A stretch of DNA of 49,290 nt from Actinomycetes bacterium (lineage in GTDB: Bacteria; Actinomycetota; Actinomycetes; JAHEKZ01): positions 1-49,290 of the forward strand of contig JAHEKZ010000009.1 of assembly GCA_024644435.1 (NCBI GenBank), written 5' to 3'. Under the pieces are notes generated by a model. That model searched no databases, was not told where the DNA came from, and saw only the letters and a program-made list of their open reading frames with translations. The first letter of the stretch is position 1. Each line of letters opens with the position of its first letter. This document shows, piece by piece, positions 34,911-43,791 of the stretch. The position numbers and the translations under genes are program-made.

Positions 34911-37900
34911 GCCGATCGACTGCGGTCAGCTCGTAGCCGGAGCCCGCGTGGGGTCAGCAGGAACCCGGAGTCTTGCAGGGTGTGGCGCCACGGGGACGAG
35001 TGGACGTCGACGCCGTCCACTCGCTGCAGATGCAGTGGGGGGCGAAGTCCGGACCGGACTTCGGTGACCAGCCGATCAAGTGACTGCCTCGCGCGCTCGG
35101 TTTCCGCGTCGCACCAGGTGAGCACGGATCGGCCGCCGCGCTCGATGAAGAGGGCTAGTCCGGACTCGTCGAGCACCACGGTGGCTCCGGCCTTGCGTCC
35201 CGGTAGGTGCGTGTCGGGGGCCTTGGGCCAGGCCAGGGCAGCTCCGTACGGGTTGGCCGGGTCCGTGGCGGCCAGGGCGAGCGTCTGTGAAGGGGAGTGG
35301 GCAGAGTCTCGTAGCCGGTTGACCGCAGCGCTGCCGGCGAACTGTGCGGCCCCCAGCCCCTCTACGAAGTAACCGCGCTGCACCTTTCCGGCGTCCTCCA
35401 TGGCGGCCATGACCTGGTAGACGGCAGCGAACCCGCCTGGCGTCCCTTCGGCGGAAGCAGCCCCACGTGTGAGCACCCCGTGCCGAGCGAGGAGCCCGCT
35501 GGCGGTGGCGTGAGCGCGCACCGTTGCGGGTTGGGTGCTCGCCATGGTGCGGAACCAGCGACCGGGCGCGTAGTCCGCCACGTTCGAGCGACTCGGTCGT
35601 CGCGACGGTCGCCGGCCGGTCATGCGTGGTCCCGTCCGGCCACGGGCGCCTCGGAGATGTGCTCGGACCGCCGCGAGTGAGTCATTGGTGAGCTGCCCGT
35701 TCCACACCAGGTTCCACAGCGCTGTCGTGATGGCGTCGGTGGTGAAGTCGGGGAGCGCGGACTCGATCCCACGCGTCAGCAGCGCTACTCCGTCTCCCAT
35801 GAGGTCGAGGAGGGCGATCTCTACCTCGGTCGGGTTCTCGAGCGTGATCGGGGCCGGCAGAACGGTGGCGACCTGGTCGGCCGGTACCAGCCCGATCCAG
35901 CCATCACCCTGGGGCAGCGCCCCGGAACCGAACCAGGCGACGTCGCCCGACCCGGTGAGCTCATCGAGCCACGCCGGCTGGTATCCGCTGACCCGTGAGG
36001 GCAGGATGCTCCGCTCCCACTCAGATGCCGGCGCTGTGGCCCCGCTGAGCTGCTCGAGTACGTGATAGAGCCGGTCCGGACCGCCCGTCGCGTCACCGAC
36101 GCGGGCGGGGCTGCCCGCAGCAACGCCCTGCCACTGCGGCAGGAAGGTCGCCAGGCGTTCGGCCGGCACCGGTTCGACGGCGCGTTGCGCAATGGCTGCA
36201 CTTGCTCGCTTGATCTGCCGGAGCACCTCCGCGTCGCACCACTCGGGGCCGGAGCCACCGGGACGGAAGGCCCCGGCCACCACGCGCCCGTGGGCGGCGA
36301 GCCGCGGAAGTGTGGCATCGACGACAGCCGGTCCGAGGCCGAGCGCCTCGGCCGCCGTGGCCGAGGTGAAGGGTCCGTGTGTTCGGGCATACCGCGAGAC
36401 CAGGTCGCCGACCGGGTCGGCCACCGCCGCCGCGAACGCGCCGGAAACCCCGGGAGGCAGCGGGATACCCAGTGCGTCACGGAGGCGCGCGAGGTCTTCG
36501 ACCGCCACCCAGCGCTGTCCGGCGGCCAACCGCAGCGAAACAGCGCGCCGCGATTCCTCGAGTGCTTCGGCCCACGCGATGTCGGCCCCCCGCGCCCGGA
36601 GGTCTTCGTCGGAGAGCGGCCCCAGTACTCGCAGCGCGTCGGCCACGGACTCGGCGTCGCGGAGCTGTCTCTCCTCCGTCAGCCACCCGACGCGGCGTTC
36701 CACGAGCTCGATGGCGCTGGGATCGAGCAGCTCGCGCAGCTCGGCCTGGCCGAGCAGCTCGGCCAGCAGCGTCGTGTCGACGGACAGTGCCGCGGCCCGT
36801 CGTTCGGCCAGAGGTGCGTCGCCCTCGTAGAGAAAGGCTCCGACGTAGGAGAAGAGCAGGGATCGAGCGAAGGGTGAGGCGTGGTGTGTCTCGACCTCGA
36901 CGATCTGCATCGTGCCGTTGGCCAGATCTGTGAGCAGGTCGCGAAGTCCTGTGACGTCGAAGACATCCTGCAGGCACTCACGCATCGTCTCGAGGACCAG
37001 GGGGAAGGTGGGATGTCCCGAGGCGACACCCAACAGCTGTGCCGATCGCTGTCTCTGCTGCCACAGCGGCGTACGGCGGTCGGGTCGACGGCGGGGGAGC
37101 AGGAGCGCTCGCGCAGAGCACTCGCGGAAGCGCGCAGCGAAGAGGGCAGATCCCCATACGGCGTCGGTGACCTGGCGCTCCACGTCATCTGGGTCAAGCA
37201 GCAGATGCTCACCGAGGTTCGGAGTCGCGCCGTCGTCGGTGTCGCCCAGGTCGGGAAGTCGCAGCACGATGCCGTCGTCGGACGGCATCACCTGCACGTC
37301 CATCCCCAGCTCATCTCGGAGCCGAGCGGCGATCGCCAACGCCCAGGGGGTGTTGACGCGTCCTCCAGCCAGTGAGTGCACCACGATTCGCCAGTCGCCG
37401 ATCTCGTCGCGGAACCGTTCGACCACGACCGTTCGGTCGTCGGGCACGACGCCGCAGGCCTCGTGCTGCTCGGCGAGGTAGGCCAGGGCGTTGTCGGCGG
37501 CGTTGCGGTCCAGGCCCAGGCTCGTGAGGTGGGCTTCGGCATTCTCTGGTGTGGCGCCACGGATCTGGCGGATCGCCGCCCCGATGGCCTGGCCGAACTC
37601 GCGCGGGCGCCCAACGGTGTCGCCGTGCCAGAACGGAAGCTTGCCTGAGCGTCCCGGTGCGGGGGTCACGAGCACCTGGTCGTGGGTGATGTCGACGATC
37701 TGCCACGAGGTGGACCCCAACGCGAAGACGTCGCCGATCCGCGACTCGTAGACCATCTCTTCGTCCAGCTCGCCCACCCGTCTTCCTGGCCCGCCGCCGG
37801 CCAGGAAGACGCCGTACAGACCTCGGTCAGGGATCGTTCCACCGTTCACGACGGCGATGCGGTGGGCTCCGGGTCGTGTGGTGAGGACGTCGTCGTCACG

Positions 37901-39457
37901 GTTCCAGACCAGGCGAGGCTTTAGCTCGGCGAAAGCGTCCGAGGGGTAGCGGCCGGCCAACATGTCGAGCACCCCGTGCAGAGCGGAGTCGGGCACTGCC
38001 CGGAAGGGATCGGCACGGCGGACGAGGGAGGCGAGATCGGAGACCGTCCAGTCGTCCATCGCGACCATCGCCACGATCTGCTGCGCCAGTACGTCGAGTG
38101 GGTTGCGCGGTACGTGCAGGGCTTCGATCTGTCCGCTGCGCATCCGCTCGACCGCTACTGCGCTGGGCAGAAGGTCGCCTCGGTGCTTGGGGAAGAGCAC
38201 GCCGCGCGAGACGCCGCCAACCTGGTGGCCGGCCCGCCCGATCCGCTGCAGCCCGCTGGCCACCGACGGTGGTGACTCAACCTGGACGACGAGGTCGACC
38301 GCACCCATATCGATGCCGAGCTCGAGGCTGCTGGTGGCGACGACCGCTGGCAGCGTTCCCTGTTTGAGCTCTTCCTCGATCTCGCCGCGCTGCTCACGCG
38401 AGACCGAGCCGTGGTGCGCACGGGCGATCTCGCGGCGTGGGCTGCCGTCGGGCTGGGTTGGCGGAAGTGGAAGCGTTGCCCCCGCCTGCGCCATGACGGC
38501 GGCCGGAGCTGACCGGGGCTGGGTGAGGTCGCCGTCCATCGATCTGCGCGCCGACTCCTCGTTGAGGCGAGCGGCCAGCCGCTCGGTCAGCCGTCGCGAG
38601 TTCGCGAACACGATGGTGGACCTGTGCTGGGTCACGAGGTCGACGATCCGCGACTCGACGTGGGGCCAGAGCGACGGTGGAGCCGCCGGCTCCTCGCCGT
38701 CACCTCCAAGGCCGACCTCGTCGCCCAGCGATGCGAGGTCTTCGACCGGAACCACGACGGACAGGTCGAGCTCTTTGCTGCTGGGCGGCTGCACCACCGT
38801 CACCGGTTGCGACCCTCCCAGAAATGCGGCCACCGTCTCGGTGGGCCGCACGGTTGCCGACAGGCCGATGCGCTGAGCGGGTGCGTCGAGGAGCGCGTCG
38901 AGCCGCTCGAGCGAGAGGGCCAGGTGGGCACCACGCTTGGTTCCCGCCACAGCATGAACTTCGTCGACGATCACGGTCGAGACCGACCGCAGGGTGTCTC
39001 GTGCCCTCGACGTGAGCATCAGGTAGAGCGACTCGGGCGTCGTGATCACGAGCGTGCTCGGACGCCGCAGCTGTCGCTGCCGCTCTGATGCGGGCGTATC
39101 GCCGGTGCGGATGGCCACGCTGATGTCGGGTGCGGTGAGCCCCTCCAGCTCGTAGGCGTTGCGGATGCCGGCGAGGGGTGCCCGCAGGTTGCGCTCGATG
39201 TCGACGGCGAGCGCCTTCAGCGGCGACACGTAGAGGACGGTCGTCGCAGGGTCGCGCAGCGGTTCCGAGGCGCACCGATCGAGGGCCCACAGGAAGGCGG
39301 CCAGCGTCTTCCCGGATCCGGTGGGAGCAACCACCAGCGTGTGCTGCTCGGCGCTGATGGCCTGCCATGCAGCTTCCTGGGCCGGGGTCGGCTCGGCAAA
39401 GACCGTCTCGAACCACCCCCGCGTCTGGGGAGAGAAAGCGGCAAGGGCTGAGGGCAC
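34895..39457 (-). CDS. lhr: ATP-dependent helicase Lhr, long form
   Basis: About 1520 residues from the GTG at 39457. It is a superfamily 2 helicase with Walker A APTGSGKT (44-51) and DEVH (165-168); SATVRPTETVAAFLG, IVFANSRRLTERLAARLNEE and RIGRAGHQ supply the further motifs. A winged-helix region and the long Lhr C-terminal extension follow. Lhr unwinds DNA and RNA-DNA hybrids 3' to 5' and is linked to DNA repair; the C-terminal half of related proteins has been connected to nuclease or glycosylase functions. The true start may be the TTG at 39493; neither candidate has a strong ribosome-binding site. It is divergent from the LppM-like gene. Confidence 0.94.
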   Translation of the reverse strand: MPSALAAFSPQTRGWFETVFAEPTPAQEAAWQAISAEQHTLVVAPTGSGKTLAAFLWALDRCASEPLRDPATTVLYVSPLKALAVDIERNLRAPLAGIRNAYELEGLTAPDISVAIRTGDTPASERQRQLRRPSTLVITTPESLYLMLTSRARDTLRSVSTVIVDEVHAVAGTKRGAHLALSLERLDALLDAPAQRIGLSATVRPTETVAAFLGGSQPVTVVQPPSSKELDLSVVVPVEDLASLGDEVGLGGDGEEPAAPPSLWPHVESRIVDLVTQHRSTIVFANSRRLTERLAARLNEESARRSMDGDLTQPRSAPAAVMAQAGATLPLPPTQPDGSPRREIARAHHGSVSREQRGEIEEELKQGTLPAVVATSSLELGIDMGAVDLVVQVESPPSVASGLQRIGRAGHQVGGVSRGVLFPKHRGDLLPSAVAVERMRSGQIEALHVPRNPLDVLAQQIVAMVAMDDWTVSDLASLVRRADPFRAVPDSALHGVLDMLAGRYPSDAFAELKPRLVWNRDDDVLTTRPGAHRIAVVNGGTIPDRGLYGVFLAGGGPGRRVGELDEEMVYESRIGDVFALGSTSWQIVDITHDQVLVTPAPGRSGKLPFWHGDTVGRPREFGQAIGAAIRQIRGATPENAEAHLTSLGLDRNAADNALAYLAEQHEACGVVPDDRTVVVERFRDEIGDWRIVVHSLAGGRVNTPWALAIAARLRDELGMDVQVMPSDDGIVLRLPDLGDTDDGATPNLGEHLLLDPDDVERQVTDAVWGSALFAARFRECSARALLLPRRRPDRRTPLWQQRQRSAQLLGVASGHPTFPLVLETMRECLQDVFDVTGLRDLLTDLANGTMQIVEVETHHASPFARSLLFSYVGAFLYEGDAPLAERRAAALSVDTTLLAELLGQAELRELLDPSAIELVERRVGWLTEERQLRDAESVADALRVLGPLSDEDLRARGADIAWAEALEESRRAVSLRLAAGQRWVAVEDLARLRDALGIPLPPGVSGAFAAAVADPVGDLVSRYARTHGPFTSATAAEALGLGPAVVDATLPRLAAHGRVVAGAFRPGGSGPEWCDAEVLRQIKRASAAIAQRAVEPVPAERLATFLPQWQGVAAGSPARVGDATGGPDRLYHVLEQLSGATAPASEWERSILPSRVSGYQPAWLDELTGSGDVAWFGSGALPQGDGWIGLVPADQVATVLPAPITLENPTEVEIALLDLMGDGVALLTRGIESALPDFTTDAITTALWNLVWNGQLTNDSLAAVRAHLRGARGRTGPRMTGRRPSRRPSRSNVADYAPGRWFRTMASTQPATVRAHATASGLLARHGVLTRGAASAEGTPGGFAAVYQVMAAMEDAGKVQRGYFVEGLGAAQFAGSAAVNRLRDSAHSPSQTLALAATDPANPYGAALAWPKAPDTHLPGRKAGATVVLDESGLALFIERGGRSVLTWCDAETERARQSLDRLVTEVRSGLRPPLHLQRVDGVDVHSSPWRHTLQDSGFLLTPRGLRLRADRSRSAQGAG

Positions 39458-39484
39458 CCGCCCATCTTGGTCGCTACCCCTGAC

Positions 39485-39510
39485 GGTGACCAACGACGGT
39501 GACCAACGAC
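39485..39510 (+). repeat. 13-bp perfect tandem duplication upstream of lhr
   Basis: GGTGACCAACGAC occurs twice in a row (39485-39497, 39498-39510), followed by the start of a third copy. It lies between the divergent lhr and LppM-like genes, covering the alternative TTG start of lhr. Confidence 0.8.
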
Positions 39511-39603
39511 GGCGAGCAGGGGGTCGAGCAGCTCGCGTCGATCCCGCCTGTCCACCCGGCGTGGGGGCTTGTGATGGGTTTCGGCAGACGGATGAATGGA
39601 GTC

Positions 39604-40449
39604 ATGTCTTCGCAGATCGCTACCCGTCCACGCACGTCCATACGTCGTACGGCGGCACTCACCGCCCTCCTGGCCCTTGCTGCGCTCTCGCTCTCGGGCT
39701 GTTTCAAGCTCGACATGTCGCTCGAGCTCTCACCCGACAACACCGTTGACGGGTCGATCATCTTGGCGGTCAACCGGGCGCAGGCCGACCTGTTCGGAGG
39801 TGAGGACGCGCTACGCGAGGCGCTGTCAGGCGAAGGGGCAGGTCTGATCGACAATGCGCCGGCGACCGGCTCGGTCGAGACGCGTGACTACCAGGACTCC
39901 GACTGGATCGGCAACGAGTACGTGTTCAGCGGCGTCGCGCTCGACGAGTTCAGCGGCGCCAATAGTGGAGACCTGTCGATCACCCGCGAGGGAGAGACGT
40001 TCGTGGTCGAGGGAACGCTCGACCTCTCGCAAGGGACCGGCGGCGACGCAGCGGCAGGCGCCTTGCTCGACTCCGCCGAGACCGAGATCTCCATCACCTT
40101 CCCTGGCGCCGTGCAGAGCAGCAACGGCCTGGAGGACGGCAACACGGTGACCTGGTCACCGAAGGCAGGTGAGGTCACCGAGATCTCGGCCGTGGGCAGC
40201 GCGAAGGCGGGGATCCCGTGGAGCTTGATCGTCGCTGTGGTCGCTCTGCTCGGTCTGGTGGTCGTCGGCGTGGTGCTGTTCATGATGCTCCGCGGTCGTC
40301 AGCGTGCCGCTGCGCCGGTCGCCGGGCCGCTGCCCGAAGGCAGCATCGTCCCCGCCGGTCCGGACGACGCAGTGCCAGGCGCCGCACCCGCGTCCGACGC
40401 ACCTGAACCGACGGAAGACGAGCCGCCGCCACCTCCGCCCTCGGTCTAG
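39604..40449 (+). CDS. LppM-family lipoprotein with C-terminal membrane anchor
   Basis: 281 residues from the ATG at 39604. The signal peptide (RPRTSIRRTAALTALLALAALSLSGC) ends in a lipobox with Cys33. The mature domain (FKLDMSLELSPDNTVDGSIILAVNRAQADLFGG, then a beta-rich region) matches the LppM family, named after a mycobacterial lipoprotein implicated in phagosome interaction. A single membrane helix (AGIPWSLIVAVVALLGLVVVGVVLFMM) and a Pro-rich cytoplasmic tail close the protein, so it would be anchored at both ends. An in-frame ATG at 39592 is an alternative start; GGAG precedes 39604 closely. Confidence 0.85.
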   Translation: MSSQIATRPRTSIRRTAALTALLALAALSLSGCFKLDMSLELSPDNTVDGSIILAVNRAQADLFGGEDALREALSGEGAGLIDNAPATGSVETRDYQDSDWIGNEYVFSGVALDEFSGANSGDLSITREGETFVVEGTLDLSQGTGGDAAAGALLDSAETEISITFPGAVQSSNGLEDGNTVTWSPKAGEVTEISAVGSAKAGIPWSLIVAVVALLGLVVVGVVLFMMLRGRQRAAAPVAGPLPEGSIVPAGPDDAVPGAAPASDAPEPTEDEPPPPPPSV

Positions 40450-40460
40450 AAGGGCTGTCG

Positions 40461-40466
40461 TACAGT
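40461..40466 (+). promoter_or_regulatory. candidate -10 box for leaderless DUF3046 gene
   Basis: TACAGT, 7 bases before the GTG at 40474, with no ribosome-binding site in the spacer. Confidence 0.5.
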
Positions 40467-40473
40467 CGGATCC

Positions 40474-40668
40474 GTGCGATTCACCGACTTCTGGGAGCGG
40501 ATGGAGACCCATCTCGGCTCCTCCTATGCGCGGAGCTACGCGCGTGACCACGTTTTGAGCGAGCTCGAAGGCCGAACCGTCGAACAGGCGCTCGCCGACG
40601 GCGAGGACGCCACCCGGGTCTGGCGAGCTGTCGTCGTCGCCCTCGAGCTCCCCGTCCGTTATCGATGA
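40474..40668 (+). CDS. DUF3046 protein
   Basis: A 64-residue soluble protein: MRFTDFWERMETHLGSSYARSYARDHVLSELEGRTVEQALADGEDATRVWRAVVVALELPVRYR. Length, opening motif (RFTDFWERM) and ending match DUF3046, a small actinobacterial family encoded near recA-recX; its function is unknown, though the fixed position suggests a link to recombination. The GTG at 40474 has no ribosome-binding site; TACAGT lies 7 bases upstream, so translation may be leaderless. Confidence 0.9.
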   Translation: MRFTDFWERMETHLGSSYARSYARDHVLSELEGRTVEQALADGEDATRVWRAVVVALELPVRYR

Positions 40669-40693
40669 CAGCCCAACGCGTGGTGGCGTGCCT

Positions 40694-41959
40694 ATGAGCA
40701 CCGACCTCCAGCGGCACACGGTGCGGGTCCTGGCCGCCGCCCAGGTGCTGACGGGCGTGGGAGTGGGTGCCGGCGTCGCTGCGGGCAGCCTGCTGGTTGC
40801 TGACCTCACCGGAAACGACGGGCTGGCCGGCCTCGCGCAGACGTCCGGAGTGGTGGGCGCCGCCGTGGCGGCCGGGCCGCTGGCGTGGCTCTCGGTGCGC
40901 AGAGGCCGTCGGAGGGGTCTGGTGACGGGCCTGTGGATCGCTGTGGCCGGCTCACTGGTCGTGATCGGCGCGTCGATCGCCCAGGTGGCCGCGCTGGTGC
41001 TGGTGGGGACGTTTGGTGTCGGCGTCGCATCCGCGGTGGGCCTGCAGGCCCGCTATGCCGCCAGTGACCTCGCCCCCCGGGAACGTGTAGGGCGCGACCT
41101 GGCGATGGTCATCTGGGCGACCACCATCGGTGCGGTGCTGGGCCCGAACCTGATGCAGCCGGCTGCCGACGTCGCCGACGCCCTCGGCCTGCCGTCCCTG
41201 AGCGGTCCCTATCTGGTCACGGCTGCGAGCATCACGCTGGCCGCGTTGCTGGTGGCGGGGTTCTTGCGTCCCGACCCCCTCCTTCGCGCGCGCGAGCTCA
41301 GCCGAGAGGCCGAAGGAGATGCCTACGTCGAGGTGCGCCATCGCGGAATGCGGGCCGAGCTGGCGCATGGGGTCGGCGTGGTGCGGGACTCGCCGGGTGC
41401 GACCGTGGCCGTCGCAGCCATTGCCATCGGTCATGTCGTGATGGTGATGGTGATGGTGATGACGCCGGTCCACATGCAACATGTCGACGTCACGCTGCAG
41501 CTGGTGGGGCTCGTGATCAGCGTCCATATCCTGGGCATGTACGCGTTCTCACCCGTCGTCGGCTGGCTGGCCGATCGGCGTGGGAGCGTGAGCGTGATCG
41601 GGGCCGGGGTAGTGCTGCTTGCCGCGGCGACCCTGATCGCGGGGACTGCACCCGGCGACTCGATCAAGCAGCTCGGGCTGGGACTCTTCCTGCTGGGGCT
41701 TGGCTGGTCGGCCACCTTGGTCGGGGGGTCGGCCCTGCTCTCGACATCGGTGCCGGAGGAGACCCGGCCGGCCGCGCAGGGGGTGGGTGACACCGTGATG
41801 AACGTGGCTGCTGCCCTGGGGGGAGCCTGCGCCGGCATCATCGTCTACGCCGCGTCCTACGCCTGGCTCAACGCCGCTGCCGCACTGTGTCTGGTGCCCC
41901 TGGCGGTCGCCCTCGTACGCCGGCGTGTCGGACCTGCCGTTCGAACACCTGTTCGGTAG
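40694..41959 (+). CDS. major facilitator superfamily transporter
   Basis: About 421 residues with 12 predicted membrane helices, arginine-rich cytoplasmic loops (LSVRRGRRRGLVTG between helices 2 and 3, the MFS A-like position) and WLADRRGSVSVIGAGVVLL at the equivalent place in the second half. The substrate is unknown; the overall look is that of a drug or metabolite exporter. Between helices 6 and 7 a GTGATG repeat encodes VMVMVMVM. The ATG at 40694 is preferred over the GTG at 40688; neither has a strong ribosome-binding site. Its last codons contain the LexA-type box of recA and its TAG stop forms the recA -10. Confidence 0.87.
   Translation: MSTDLQRHTVRVLAAAQVLTGVGVGAGVAAGSLLVADLTGNDGLAGLAQTSGVVGAAVAAGPLAWLSVRRGRRRGLVTGLWIAVAGSLVVIGASIAQVAALVLVGTFGVGVASAVGLQARYAASDLAPRERVGRDLAMVIWATTIGAVLGPNLMQPAADVADALGLPSLSGPYLVTAASITLAALLVAGFLRPDPLLRARELSREAEGDAYVEVRHRGMRAELAHGVGVVRDSPGATVAVAAIAIGHVVMVMVMVMTPVHMQHVDVTLQLVGLVISVHILGMYAFSPVVGWLADRRGSVSVIGAGVVLLAAATLIAGTAPGDSIKQLGLGLFLLGLGWSATLVGGSALLSTSVPEETRPAAQGVGDTVMNVAAALGGACAGIIVYAASYAWLNAAAALCLVPLAVALVRRRVGPAVRTPVR
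41438..41461 (+). repeat. GTGATG hexanucleotide repeat, four copies, in the MFS gene
   Basis: Four perfect GTGATG units encode Val-Met four times in a membrane helix. Because the unit is six bases, slippage would change helix length by two residues without shifting the frame. Confidence 0.9.
41941..41956 (+). promoter_or_regulatory. LexA-type SOS box upstream of recA
   Basis: TCGAACACCTGTTCGG fits the actinobacterial SOS box TCGAAC-N4-GTTCGA at 11 of 12 fixed positions. It abuts the -10 box TAGAGT (41957-41962), so bound LexA would cover the promoter. It also encodes the last five residues of the MFS transporter. Confidence 0.85.
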
Positions 41960-41962
41960 AGT
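41957..41962 (+). promoter_or_regulatory. candidate -10 box for recA
   Basis: TAGAGT directly after the LexA-type box; its TAG is the stop codon of the MFS gene. It would give a leader of about 130 nt before recA, in which I see no further clear element. Confidence 0.6.
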
Positions 41963-42100
41963 CGCCGCGACGCGCAACGCAGGGTCGTTATCCACCGGTC
42001 GTCTGGTCAGCCCGACGACTGTCGGAGGTCCGGCGTAGCGTCGCCCGCGATGACCCGCCCGATGACCTGACAGGGCACCGACCACCGTAAAGAGGAACTC

Positions 42101-43147
<1,047 letters not shown>

Positions 43148-43149
43148 TC

Positions 43150-43716
43150 GTGGCCAGGGCAGCCCGGGCCGCACGTGAGCGGTCACCTGAGTCGGACGCC
43201 TTCGCGGAGGCGGCCGGGAGTGAGGCCGACGCCGACCCCGTCGAGGTTGCCAAACAGATCGTCCTGAACCAGATCAGTGCGAGCGCCAAGAGTCGGCACC
43301 AGCTGGAACAGGTGCTTGCGCGCCGAGAGGTCCCCGCTGATGCCGCGGAACAGGCGTTGGACCGGTTCACCGAGCTCGGCTACATCGACGACGCGGCCTT
43401 TGCCAGGGCATGGGTCGAGTCACGGCAGCGCACCCGCGGCCTTGCTGCACCTGCGCTGCGTCGCGAGCTACGCGACAAAGGCATCACGGCCGATCTGATC
43501 AACGACGTTCTGCTGGCCTGCGCCGATGGTGACGCCGAGCGGGTCGCCGCCGGCGAGCTCGTCGACAAGAAGCTTCGGGCCATGCGCTCGGGACGTCCGG
43601 TCGACCGCGACACCGCGACGCGTCGCCTGGTGAGCATGCTGGCCCGCAAGGGGTACAACGCGTCGGTGGCGTACGGCGTGGTCCGCGAGCGGCTCGACCT
43701 CGTTAGCGGCGACTAG
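43150..43716 (+). CDS. recX: RecA regulator RecX
   Basis: RecX binds RecA filaments and limits RecA activity. The 188-residue product has an Ala/Glu-rich N-terminus and then the three-helix repeats of the family: AKQIVLNQISASAKSRHQLEQVLARREVPADAAEQALDRFTELGYIDDAAFARAWVESRQRTRGLAAPALRRELRDKG is the signature region, and the C-terminal repeat ends in SMLARKGYNASVAYGVVRERLD. The GTG at 43150 is 2 bases after the recA stop, so the two are translated from one mRNA under the same SOS control. Confidence 0.95.
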   Translation: MARAARAARERSPESDAFAEAAGSEADADPVEVAKQIVLNQISASAKSRHQLEQVLARREVPADAAEQALDRFTELGYIDDAAFARAWVESRQRTRGLAAPALRRELRDKGITADLINDVLLACADGDAERVAAGELVDKKLRAMRSGRPVDRDTATRRLVSMLARKGYNASVAYGVVRERLDLVSGD

Positions 43717-43725
43717 GCGGCCTCA

Positions 43726-43749
43726 TTCACTGAATGGCCATTCAGTGAA
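43726..43749. promoter_or_regulatory. perfect 24-bp palindromic operator upstream of the Rieske gene
   Basis: TTCACTGAATGG is followed directly by its exact complement, giving a perfect 24-bp palindrome that ends 4 bases before a TACTGT -10 box, where a repressor would block polymerase. The core TGAATGGCCATTCA resembles operators of TetR-type regulators such as those of fatty-acid genes. As RNA it could form a 10-bp stem after recX, but there is no T-tract. Confidence 0.8.
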
Positions 43750-43753
43750 CTGG

Positions 43754-43759
43754 TACTGT
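43754..43759 (+). promoter_or_regulatory. candidate -10 box for the Rieske oxygenase gene
   Basis: TACTGT, 33 bases before the GTG at 43792, with the palindrome occupying the -35 region and upstream. No recognisable -35 hexamer, which would suit a regulated promoter. Confidence 0.55.
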
Positions 43760-43791
43760 GGCCCGGTTGTCCACCGATGGAGGAGACCACC

